Both the position numbers and the translations under genes were made by a program. The notes under the pieces were generated by a model. It was given only the letters and a program-made list of their open reading frames with translations, had not been told where the DNA came from and did not search any database. Shown here piece by piece: positions 1 through 10,266 of a stretch of 64,000 nucleotides of DNA. Source of the DNA: Aptenodytes patagonicus (taxonomy: Eukaryota; Chordata; Aves; Sphenisciformes; Spheniscidae); NCBI RefSeq assembly GCF_965638725.1, contig NC_134962.1, positions 1,805,501-1,869,500 on the forward strand, written 5' to 3'. How positions within the stretch are numbered: the stretch's first letter is position 1; each line of letters begins with the position of its first letter.

Positions 1-1056
1 AGAGGGGAGGGTGTGAGCGAAAGCGACTTGGGATCTAGGTCTGCCTTTCTCTGGGACCTACTGAATTACTCTCCTGGAGCTTTCATTGTAAGTGCCTCAC
101 CTCTGATGAAAGAGTAGCTAATCTCTTTATATGTTGCCGAAAGATAGGGAATGGTAATTAGCTATTAAGTTACAATTGCAAGCTAAAAATCTTTGTTTTA
201 TGCAAATTACTGGGCTAATGAAGGTTGGAGGTTTCCATGGGAACTCCCAACACGGGAAGGTAGAGGGTGTGATATTTTAGAGCCGAGTTCCAAGCTCTGA
301 GTCTGTTTCCTATGTGGCTGGCTGAGTTGAGCTAATAAGTGCATCGGGAGACTTCCTCATCTCTGGGATCTCCGCGTAGCTTCATGACACAAGAGTACGA
401 GCCCCCAGTAACTGAGTGTTTGGTCCCTCCAGTGCCTCGGTGAGGTCGCAGGAACAGCCATGCCCTGTTTTACTATTGAAAGCTGACACAGAGGGAGCCC
501 AAGTGGCTTCTCTGAGATGACGCAGACAGCACTGTCCCTGTGCTAGTGCCACAGTTACGTCACAGGGACGAAGTGTGTCCTAGAGCTCTTTAATTTAGCC
601 TAATAGAGATTATTGGATCCTAATAACACAAAATTAGTATAGTGGCCTAGAGGAGCCTCATACCAGAGACATGAGCTGGAGGCACAGAATAAATACTGCA
701 TGCCACAGTGCCAAATTTTACTCTGATGGCATATGTCAGTCTGTGTGACCATCCTAGAAGGAAGGAAAGGAAGCATAAAAACTTCTGGATGACTCTGCCT
801 GGAACTATGAGATGGTATGTGCATTAAGTCAAGCGAGAGCTTTCGTTTAAGTAACTCGCTATGCAGTGTTTGTAAAAGGTGACAGCTCAGTAGGAACCGA
901 GTAAGGCTGAAGGAGCTGCTGAATGATTCTAGGCTGAGGGAAGTACACCGTACTGCCTTGTGAGGGGGTTTCATGCTGTGTGGGTGCCCCAGATGAAGGT
1001 TTTGTGTAGCAGCTTTTGTTTCTGTGTTTCACTGATTCGTCTCTTCCGTGCCACAG
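1..1056 (+). other. ZGPAT upstream intron sequence
   Basis: I see no coding exon here: the open frames are short and show no family motif. The stretch ends in the pyrimidine-rich acceptor of the 1057 exon, so it is most simply ZGPAT intron, with the upstream exons off the left edge. Confidence 0.6.
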
Positions 1057-1188
1057 TGATAGATTCGGGAGTTCCAGAGAACGGGGAATGGACTCCTGCG
1101 TGCAGTTCCTCTTTCGGTGGCTGGGAAGCCCATACTCGTGGTATCGGCTCCAAACTGCTTGTTCAGATGGGATACGAGTTTGGAAAAG
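1057..1188 (+). CDS. ZGPAT: ZGPAT coding exon: first half of G-patch
   Basis: Acceptor ...ttccgtgccacag and donor G|gtaagg bound this 132-nt exon. It begins with two bases of a split codon (phase 1) and ends one base into the glycine codon of the G-patch, so the domain is divided by the intron exactly within GKG-LG. Confidence 0.9.
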
Positions 1189-3050
1189 GTAAGGGGAGAA
1201 GGCGGTCCTGGTGCTGTGAGAGCCTGACTGCCTCGTCACCTCAGCCTCATGGTGGATCCTAAAGCTAGTTAAGAAAAACAAGATTTTCTGGATGAAGCTA
1301 AAGCTTTTCTTTGCTGAAGGGCCTGTTAGATAAGGCTCAAGCTATGTGATGAATCACACCTGCGTGGAAGTGTCAGAAGGAAAGAAGGAATAGCTATTTA
1401 ATGGAAGTACAGGCATATGTGTTCACCAGCCCCTGTATGGTAATAGCAAAAATTGGAGGCATTTGGAACCATGGTCAAGTTCGTGATTAAAGCCGTGAGA
1501 ACTGTTGTATGAAGTGTTCAAAGGCTCTGGGTAGAAGGGAACTGATCTGTGAAGCTTCTGATGTCTGTGTTAAAGCATCTCCTGGCTCTAGATGCAGACT
1601 TCAAAGCCTGCTGAACTAGCTTCTCACTACACAAATCGTATGGAGCCTTGGGGGCTTTAGGAGGGCAGTCTGCTACTTGCATTTCTCTCTGGTCCTCCCA
1701 GAGGAACCAAACCAGTTTTAAGAAGAACCTGGCTTGAGAAGCTGAGAATGTGAGGCTGAACCTAGTTTCACAGAAACCGGCCTGATGGATGGCCTCGGGC
1801 TTTTTATCGCATATCTTCTGCTCTAGAAGGCTCCTGTCACAGCATCCGCATCCACCATGCTGTGGCTTTTGCTGCTCCCCTTGACTTGGATGGTAGTCAT
1901 CGCTTTTTGTACCTCGAAAGCCTGTTTGCCTGTTCTAAGCTTGTTACTGTCAGCGTGAACTTGTGGTGGGAGGTGACTCAAGAGGGGATGTCCTCGCTTG
2001 CAGTAATCACTTGGTGTCTCTCCTCAGGGTTAGGGAAGAATTCTGAGGGCCGAGTGGAGCCGGTGCAGGCTGTGGTACTTCCTCGAGGGAAGTCCCTCGA
2101 CCAGTGTGCTGAGGTGCTTCAGAAGAAGAAACAGGGGAAGCTGGACCCGGGCAAATCGAGGAAATGCCGAGCAAAGGGAAACAGCTCTGGACAATCCCCT
2201 GCAGGCAGCCGTAAGCCCCCCCGCAACGTGTTTGACTTTTTGAATGAGAAATTGCGAGGGAAGAGCACTGGGGAGAAGGCTGGAGGGCTGGCACTGCCAG
2301 AGAGGAACAGCAAAGAGATCTACCATGCTAGCAAGAGCACCAAGAAAGCCCTGAGTGTCCGCCTCTTCCAGACAATGGAGAAGATTGAACAAACGCAGAG
2401 GGACATCAAAGGAATCCAGCAGGCCCTGGCACGCAATGTTGGACGGTAGGAAAACGTTCTTTTTGGGACTGCAGGATGAACTGAGAATTCTTGGCGCTTC
2501 TGGGAAGGGGCGGGCTTGAAATGAGGTATAGGAGGAACAAGTGGAACATATCTGGATGAGACCTAAGGGGAAGTGGAGGAGAGAGACTTTAGCGTGTGCT
2601 TCAGACCAGCTTGGACACGGGCAGGTGTGTCTGGGGTCCTTTGGCTGGAATTCAGCCTGTGGCAAAGGGAGGAGCTCTCTGAGGAAAGGTACTGGAGTCC
2701 TTTCCTTCTCATGCCCGTCTCTGCGGCATTGCTGTTGAGCATCACAGGAGGACATTTTCTAGCCCAGATTGTGCTGAGCATCAGGTTCTTCCTGGCTTTC
2801 AGCAGGTCACTTGCGCTAATCCCGCAGGAAAGGGCAAACCCTCCTGGGATGATGACAAGCCTTTCATTTTATCGTGCAGGATGACATTGCCGTAATGCTT
2901 TTTGCTTTCAGGCACAGCGTTGCTACAGCTCAGTTGGAGGAGAAGCTGGCTAATGCACACAAACAGCTGGGGCAGCTGCAGGCCCAGGAAGCCAGTCTGC
3001 AGCGGGAGCAGAAGAAAGCAGACACGCATAAGAAGATGACTGAGTTCTAG
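1057..3050 (+). CDS. ZGPAT: ZGPAT, zinc finger CCCH and G-patch protein (3' part, three exons)
   Basis: The three exons 1057-1188, 2028-2445 and 2912-3050 join in phase (1/1, then 2/2) to give the last 228 residues. The first carries an acidic or serine-rich lead-in and the start of a G-patch (TRGIGSKLLVQMGYEFGKG). The second completes it (LGKNSEGRVEP...VVLPRGKSLD) and continues into a basic linker, the RNVFDFLNEKL motif and a KIEQTQRDIKGIQ helix. The third is a glutamine-rich coiled coil ending KKMTEF. In mammals ZGPAT is a nuclear DNA-binding repressor that recruits the Mi-2/NuRD complex, for example at EGFR, and also associates with splicing machinery; that is family knowledge. The CCCH finger and Tudor-like part should lie left of the window. 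Identity is supported by the motifs and by the downstream LIME1, SLC2A4RG and ZBTB46. No break is visible. Confidence 0.93.
1189..2027 (+). other. ZGPAT intron within the G-patch
   Basis: The stretch has a GT donor (gtaagggg) and an AG acceptor. I see no repeat or secondary exon in it. Confidence 0.75.
2028..2445 (+). CDS. ZGPAT: ZGPAT coding exon: second half of G-patch and linker
   Basis: The acceptor is tctctcctcag and the donor CG|gtagga; 418 nt. It reads LGKNSEGRVEPVQAVVLPRG and ends ALARNVG-R, with the arginine codon split over the next intron. The reading frame continues to a TAG right at the donor if unspliced, which supports splicing here. Confidence 0.92.
2446..2911 (+). other. ZGPAT last intron
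   Basis: The donor is gtagga and the acceptor tttgctttcag. The short open frames inside it on both strands have no recognisable motif. Confidence 0.75.
2912..3050 (+). CDS. ZGPAT: ZGPAT last coding exon
   Basis: The acceptor tttttgctttcag opens a 139-nt coding part. It reads HSVATAQLEEKL, then a heptad-like QLGQLQAQEASLQREQKKA stretch, then KKMTEF and TAG. This is the conserved ZGPAT C-terminal coiled coil. Confidence 0.92.
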
Positions 3051-5150
3051 TCTCTGAGGAAGGCGTTTGACTGCAGTGATTGTCCTTCTAGCCAGCACCA
3101 GTGCTCGTGGCCTCAGAGCCTGGGTGGGCCATCCTGCTCCTCTGGGCCTCAGGCTGCCCAGCCTGAAAACTGGGCTGAAAAGCAGCGGTTTCTAAAACTA
3201 GATGTTTCTGAGCTCTGCTGGGAGGGGGAGGAGTACCCATCCGTCCAGCCCTGAAAGCATTCAGCAAGCCTGAGCCTTGTATAAGGACTAGCTACAAGAA
3301 ATACGATTCTCTGCTCTCTTGCACACTTCTTCCCTCTGTTACCACTGCAGTTGCACCTCCGTCCAGAGTCTGTAGCTCCTCGGGTGATAACACTGCTGGC
3401 TACGAACCAGCTGAGGAGGGGCTTTGAAAGCCCCACATCCTGCCATCAACTGTGGCTTGTGTTTGCAGCCAACCGACGAATGCAAGTGGAGGCAGGGTCC
3501 CGAGCACATTCCGGCGAAGCAGAAAGGGCTTGTGCTGGGTGAAAACAACAAAGGCAAATTGCTTCAGCTGCTCTCTACCTTCTGGTTTTTTGCTATGGGA
3601 TTTATCTGGGAACTCCGTTTTTTGGGGAGCAGTTCCTTGTAGCTTTAGTGTAATGAATAGACAGAAAATGGCAGCTCGGAGGTGGGTGCTAGTGGCCTCA
3701 AGCGTCAGATTTCATGAGTTTGGCTGCAAGAGTATCCCTAGGACATCCCTAAGCCTAACTCATTGACTTGGCATGGAAAGCTGCGTGATTCCACAAGCAG
3801 AGTGCCAAAGCCGGGGGAATAAGACTGCAGAGTAACAGATTCTCAAACTTCCTAGCTGCGAACAACTCCACAGGGAACCTTGTGATTTTTGCCATCGTTA
3901 CTTGAGTTTTTCTGTCCTAGGTGGCTCGCTGAACACAGGTCCTGCTATTAAAAAACCTCAGGATCCAGATCCAGGTCGGACTGGGCCCTGGATGAGCGCA
4001 AAAATCAGGAGGTCTGTATGTGCCCAGCATCCAGCCCTGTCTGTGGGAGAGCTTCAGGCTATGCTGGAAGCAGGCCAAGCAAGCGAAGTGCCCTTCCCTG
4101 CAGCGTGGAGAGTCTTTGGACAGGAAGGATGTTTTCTCCCCTAGGTTATATTCTGTGTTGGCGGCAGCCAGTCCTTGCCCCAGAGGAGATGGTGATTTCA
4201 TCAGATTCTGTTTCTGGTGGGACTTGTGCATTGTAATGGCTTTTAAAAAAAAAAAAAAAAAAAATTGTTTGCAATTTCATGCCAGTATCTTAAGGACACA
4301 TTTTTTTCTTAATTTAAGAAATCGAGTTCCTTTTATTCTGTGAGTCATTTTTCTGATGAAAAGTTTTGCTCCTTTAGTACAACCTTTTTTTATCCATTCC
4401 GAAGAAACTTACAAAGCTGTCAGCCTGGGCAGGGCTGCGCCTGCTTGTAGGGTCAGGCTGCCAAACTAACCCGAAAATCTAAAGCTGAAGGAGATACGAT
4501 CAGAGTTGTTCAAGTCATGTGGGATTTAGCATTGCTGCAGACACACCTCAGAAAACACAGAGCGACAGCAAAAGTAAACAAGATTAGTGTCTTCAGGAAA
4601 CCTGTTAGAGTGACTCTCCCCTCTTGGAAAGCTCTGGGATCCTGCTATGACGGGCACCGTGACGATGTGAAAGGTGGCGTGGGCTGCCTTGAGCACTTCA
4701 GCATCCATCGGTTTCTAACTAAATTGGCCGTATCATCTTCATTGTTCTGAATCCGTGTTCTCACGCACTGGGCTTAACTCAAGGGTTTAACAATGGCTGC
4801 TCAGTGCCCTTCCCTCACAAACGGCTGTTTGTTTCGCACACTCAAGTGTTGAGTGGTGACAAGGATTAATGTGCCCAGCTTAGCATGGGTGCTTGCTGAA
4901 GTGGCCTATGACTGGTGAGCTGAGCCGGGCAGAGAAATTTCTTGGGTTTGTTTTGTGCTCTGACACTATTTAACATCATCATCTCTTTAAGAATTGGGTG
5001 TATTAGCCCTGTGTCTCGGCTAAGTCGTATTTTGACCCTTCCTTGGGATTTCCACAGCCTTACTTGTCAGACTCCTATTCGAATGGCTGCTGCCTCTCAC
5101 CCGAGACAGTTCACGTCCCTGGTGAATAAAGTTGGTTTTTATTTTTTCCC
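3051..5150 (+). other. ZGPAT: ZGPAT 3'UTR (about 2.1 kb)
   Basis: From the TAG at 3048-3050 to the first good AATAAA at 5125-5130 there is no other splice or coding signal. A 20-nt A run lies near 4244-4264; it could cause internal oligo-dT priming and false 3' ends. The extent of the UTR is inferred from the polyadenylation signal only. Confidence 0.55.
5125..5130 (+). terminator. Polyadenylation signal AATAAA, probable ZGPAT 3' end
   Basis: A canonical AATAAA is followed within 10-40 nt by a U/GU-rich stretch (gttggtttttattttttccc), the normal layout of a cleavage site. Assignment to ZGPAT is by position. Confidence 0.6.
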
Positions 5151-8100
5151 CTCTGTCCTTGTAAGGCGTTGGTTCATTTGCAAGGTAACGATGACGTGTG
5201 GCAACCCATTCTTTCCTTATATTCACCTGCAGATAGAGAGCTGGTGCTAAAACCAGCTCGGTGGGAAGCGGAGCGCGGCAGAGGGTGCTCTTGTGTGCTG
5301 GGTGCCTGCAGAGCCCATCTGCAGCGCTGCTCGCAGCCAAGGCGGGGAGAAACCCAGCCTGCCATTGGGTGAAGCAACCACCTCTGCAGGCCAGGAAGCG
5401 AGCTGTGGTGTGTGCTGCATGGTACCTGCTCAGAGCTGTCTGCTCTAGAAGGAGCTAAAGAGGAGCGGGAGAGCTCAGATCAAGATGTCCGAAATGTTCG
5501 GGAACCCCTAATTAGGAATAACTCCGGGATAAAAGAAACTAAATTCTCCAGGTTGTCTGGCAAGGAAGAGAGCATGGTCGGGTTCCCGCTCTTCGCACTC
5601 GCCAGCTTTTGAGTTTCTGCAAAGTAAGTGGTGGTTGCTTTCTTGCCTGGCAAACTTGGGTATCTGCAACTAAACCAGGGGTTGAAAAATACTTAAAAAA
5701 ACCTTGATCCATATAGAAACTGCAGCGTTACCGGAGATGCCGTTGCAGCTAGCTAGACTGGACAGGCAGGATTCCTACACTGCAGCGGGGAAGCATCGGC
5801 TGGGTTAAACTTTCAGTCGGCTGCGAGGAGGGCTGCAAGCTTTGTGCCACTTAGTGCTTTGTGCTCTGGAAGCATCTGGGCTTAAAAAGGAAGAAAAGGT
5901 GTTTGAACTTGGCTGCGCTGCTGGGCTCCCATGGCTTGAATTTGGGGGTTGAGTGGGAACCGATTGCTTTTGCGGGGAATGAATTGTTGAGTTCAGAGGT
6001 GCGGGGCATTGCTTTTTTCAACAGGAAAAATTGCCAGTTGTCTTCTGGGGAGGGGGACTAGATTTTTTGCTTGCATGTGGAACAGCTCTTGGGGAACTGC
6101 TGAGCTCCTGGCTGCAGGTGAGGAGGCTTGAGGGAGTGTGGTCGTTGAAACGCTGTTCTCCGTAAACCTGAAATTATGTAAAACTACTGGATTTGTGGCA
6201 AGAAAACCACTGTGGTTGGCAGGTGATTCTCGAGAAAACATGCATCTCCTCAATACGCCCATCATGTATTTTGGAATCTGGCTTCCCATAACTGCAGCAC
6301 CGAGGTCTCGCCAGAGCTGGTGTCCCGCTGCGGCTCAGCTCTGCAGAAAATCTCTCTAGCAGGTTCTCGACTTCTGCTTAGAAGTGCATTTCTCTGCCCA
6401 AGTGAGTGTTTCCAGCAGTCACGGAAGGGCAGGAAGAAAGAAAAATGCTGTAACGATGTCGGCCTCAGCCAAAGCCGTATGGTGTGAGCAGGCAGGTCAC
6501 TTACCTTAAGGTTTTAAAATTATGTTTTCACAAAAGCCACTCCAGCACATGAGTAGCGATCAGGACTGTAATTAGAAGCGTGCGTCCAAGTTTTGTGACA
6601 TTTGGGTCTGGCGTTTAGAAATATAGTTGGCCCTTTCTAAATGAAACGCCTCCAGAGGAGTTTGACAATGAAATCTCTCCCTCCCGCTGTGGAAATGCGA
6701 GTGAAGTGGGTGAGATCTCGTGCCTGCTCCATGTTTGAAATAGTCTTAAGATTTACTAATTGCACCCCGTGGTCTAGGGCAGATTCACTGTTGTTGACTG
6801 ACTGTTATGGGGCTTTCACTTTTCGTAATTGAAAAGGAAAAAAAAGATCTACTTCTGCTTCTTGGGACTTTTTTTCAGTACAACTCCCCAAGGTACCCGA
6901 GCTGTGTTTGCTGCAGCCGTGTTTGCAATCACTGAGGGAAATCAGCTTGTAATGTTTGTCCTGGTTTCTTGCAAATACGCTTTTAGTAGTTTCATAGACT
7001 TTCTTCTCGTAACCCTGCGGTGAACGCTGTGTGCAGTTTTATGTGGGTCAATGAATCAGAGGCCAGGCAAAATCGTCAGCAGCAGCACTTAATTTTACAG
7101 TAATTTCAATCTTGTTTTCCTGAAGCCCAGCTGAGAAACTTGCGCCTTTTGGAGGAGTCACAAAAAACTCCCATGTCCTGGAGTAACAAACCGACCGCAT
7201 TTATCGTGCCTGTGCTCAGGTATCACGAAAGGGAGTTACTCCCTCCTCGGTGGGCTGTGGGTGTGCGTCGCAGGTACGCAACGGCTGTGACGGCTCTCAT
7301 CTTCAAAGCCATCTTGGCTTGCGGAGCCAGCGTGTTACAAAATGCCGTCTGCTGAGTCTCCTGCCCCGGAGAATAGCCCCGGGCCGGGAGATCAATAACT
7401 CTATTGGCACGTTCTGAAACTGTACGTTTCAGAAGGTCTGTTTGAGACTTTGCCTTGCAAACCTGCTCAGTCCTACCTGAGCGACTTCAGTCAGGCACTG
7501 GGTTTTCCTCTCAAATTGGTAATTCTGGGAGAACCAACGTGTCGTCCCAAGAAGTGGCTTCTCCCAGCGACTGCTGAGCCTGAAAGAGCGCGCGCTGGGC
7601 ATTTCTATAGATCAGAAATCCAGGAGCAACCATCGACCTCCTGCACAACAGAAAGTAGGTCAGAAGAATTTCTCTGCATTCATTTCAACTTAGGAAGCCT
7701 TTCCCTTTGTTCTTCAATCTTAAAAATTCAGGGATGGAAGATCCACCCGCTGTGGGATAAGCTGCCCCGTGTGTGCCTGCCTCGGCGTGCTAAAAGCTCG
7801 CACTTCGATTCCGACATAACGCCAGCTCCCAGCCATCGTACCTTGTTATAATTTTGTCTGCTAAACCTCAGAGCCTGCTCAGTTCTGCCCTGAACGCAGT
7901 CGCTTCTGCAGCCTGCGATCCTGTCGCTCTAATGAGCTAAACAAGTTCAGCGAGGACTGTCTAAAGCAGCTGCCTGTGTTGCAGGTAATCTGTATAACGT
8001 ATGCTCAGACAGAAAAGCAGTGTTGTCTAATTAAAACATCATTGGAGAGGGAACAGCCTTCCCTTCCCGGCTCTGATCTAAGCCAGTCTGTCCAGCCCGG

Positions 8101-10113
8101 TTAGTCCCTAAACCCTCCCTGCCTTGGTTTTCCCCGTTGAAATAATTGCTCTCCGGGAGTTAAGGCTTCAGTCAGGGAAGTTTCCAAAGGCATGGGAAGT
8201 TCTCAGATAAAGGGTGCTACAAGTGGGCAGAGACTTGCTGGTTATTGCGGTAAAGATGCACCAAAGGTGCTGCCGTGTGACGCAGGGTGCAGGGGAGAGG
8301 GGTGCGAGATCGGTCCCTCGATGGGCACGGACCTCCCCGCTCGCCCTCGGGCTGGGGCTGCTGTAGCACCCGAGGCTCACGCGAAACAGAGTAGCTTCTC
8401 ACCGGAGCTCGTCTGATCTTTGTCATCCGGATTAAGATCTGTAAGAGGGTGAGTAAGAGGTGCGCAGGTGCCCCACGGGCTTTCTGTGTCCCCAGCTGTG
8501 CCGGTGGAAGCTGTCCTGCTCGGCTGTGCCAGCCCCGTCCCGCCTGGGGACTCTGCTGCCGGCCTCGTCTGGATCAGTCACCGTGGCTTCTTCGAGCCGT
8601 GCTTTACTCCGGTGCTGAGAAACTGCCTTGATCTCTCTTTGGACGCTGGCGCGCAGATCTCTAGTAGCAGGCCAGCCTTTTTGGGGAGCGGGGCGCGCAC
8701 GGAGCTGGGGCTTGCACAGAGCTGGGAGCAGCAGCCGCCATCTTGACACTGGCGCGGGTGAAGTGGTGTCAGCTTTTGCTCTGGGCTTTGCAGCACACTG
8801 ATGGCTGAGCAGGGACGGGGACGATGGGACGGGGTGTCACCAAAAGGCCCCCTGGGAAAGGTGCGGGATCCTGACGGGCTGGGGAGCGTCTGCTCTTTGT
8901 GTCTGGCTCCCCGGCACCTTCATGCCTTTGCACCGCTTGCTCTTGCCTTGCCACTGCCGTGGTTTGCAGGGGAGTGCCTATTTCCTTATTCAAGGCGCAG
9001 GGAAGAAGGCTAGCTTTGGGCAAGGCACGGCTTTTTCTTTAGGCAGAGGAAAGTGGTCGAAAGGTCAGGCATTTTCTGCTCTCGTGTCACAGCACAGAGT
9101 GGCTGCAGAACCGGGGTTATGGTGGCAGAGGAGGCGCAGGGTCTGTGCATGCCGCGCTGCCTACGGCGAAGAGCCGGCCCGGCTGGGCTGGTGCTTGGTT
9201 GCGATCCCGCAGCTCCTGGCCCAAGCTCGGATCGTGCTGGGATGCTGCGGGGAGCGACCCGGCTTCCCGTGAGAGCGGACATGTCACGGTGGGGTTTGCA
9301 GGGCTGGGGTGGGCTCGGTCCCCCGGGAGCTCGCCGTGCACAGCGCTGCAAACGGGGTGACACCGGTGATGCTGGCAGCACCGTCGCTCTCACCCGGGAT
9401 TTTCTCCCTGGTGACTCCGCAGGTCCCATGGCATGGGTGGATGGGGCCGAAACCTGCGGGGCTCAGAGGGGCAGAGGGCGAGATCTGCTGCAAAAGGAGG
9501 GTGTCCCGCTGCGGGCTGCTGAGCCTGGTGTGCAAGGAGGGAGAGGTGGCTGCGAGGCTGAAGCTCGCCCCGTTTCCGGGAAGCTGAGTCATCTGTTTTC
9601 TCATCCCGTCTGGGCCACCCCACGATCCGTGCTGGGGAGCGGTGCCACGCCGGTCCCGCAGCCCAGGGCGGTGTCCCAGTGTCCCCAGAAAGCACACTGG
9701 CACTTTTGGGATGTCTCCAGAGGGTTTTCAGGGCCCATGGGCATCTCCTTTTCAGCATCTTGGTGGCAACTTGGGAGCTTGAATCCTGTTGGGTTTGTTG
9801 TGGTTTTTTGGTTGGTTTTTTTTTCCAAAAGGAGCAAAAATCTGAAGTTTTTCCAGGGGGTGGCAGAGCACCTGCTGCAGGGTGTCTGCACCAGGCTGGG
9901 CAGAACAGCGGAGGCATCACGGCGACCCTGGGGAGGGCAGCGGCTGGCCAGAAAGTGGGGCCCCGGGTGCATATCCTCCTCCAGAGCACCTGGAGAGACC
10001 CCCTGCCCAGGGGGCTGCGCTGCGGGGGCCCTGGGGGCCGCGGAGCACCATCTCATGCTGTGGTGAGCCCAGCAGCGCCTGGCTGCACCCCGACTTGTGT
10101 TTTCTCTCCCCAG
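5151..10113. other. Intergenic region ZGPAT-LIME1, no gene recognised
   Basis: Many open frames exist because GC content rises toward LIME1, but none has a recognisable domain or paired splice sites that I can support. The last 1.5 kb is GC-rich and probably includes LIME1 promoter and untranslated exon sequence. A polypyrimidine tract and acceptor (tttctctccccag) end at 10113, implying an upstream noncoding exon that I cannot place. Confidence 0.5.
8734..8745 (+). promoter_or_regulatory. YY1-type motif (GCCGCCATCTTG)
   Basis: The 12-mer is a strong match to the YY1 consensus (CCGCCATNTTG). Such sites usually lie at or just downstream of CpG-type start sites. It is 1.4 kb upstream of the LIME1 ATG and may mark a LIME1 upstream start; that is inference. 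Confidence 0.4.
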
Positions 10114-10150
10114 AGCTCGGCCCCGCAGCGGTGTCAGAAGCGGCTCCCCC

Positions 10151-10266
10151 ATGGCTGCAGCTGGCGGTGAGAGGCTGGCGCGGACCCCGCTCCTGCCGGC
10201 CAGCGCTGCCCTGGCCCTGCTTGGCGTCCTGGTCTACCTGGGCGCCCTGTGCGCTGCCTGCAGACG
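10151..10266 (+). CDS. LIME1: LIME1 coding exon 1: transmembrane segment
   Basis: ATG at 10151 after the acceptor at 10113. It encodes 38 residues plus two bases of the arginine codon; donor CG|gtacgc. It contains the only membrane span and the CxxC. Confidence 0.82.

Noticed and set aside
3339-4343. Small open frames after the ZGPAT stop
   Set aside because: They lie in the 3'UTR, overlap in several frames and lack motifs; one ends in the A20 run.
9053-10066. 337-codon plus-strand open frame upstream of LIME1
   Set aside because: GC-rich stop-poor sequence with no recognisable domain; it ends before the LIME1 acceptor and shows no codon-level sign of a protein.
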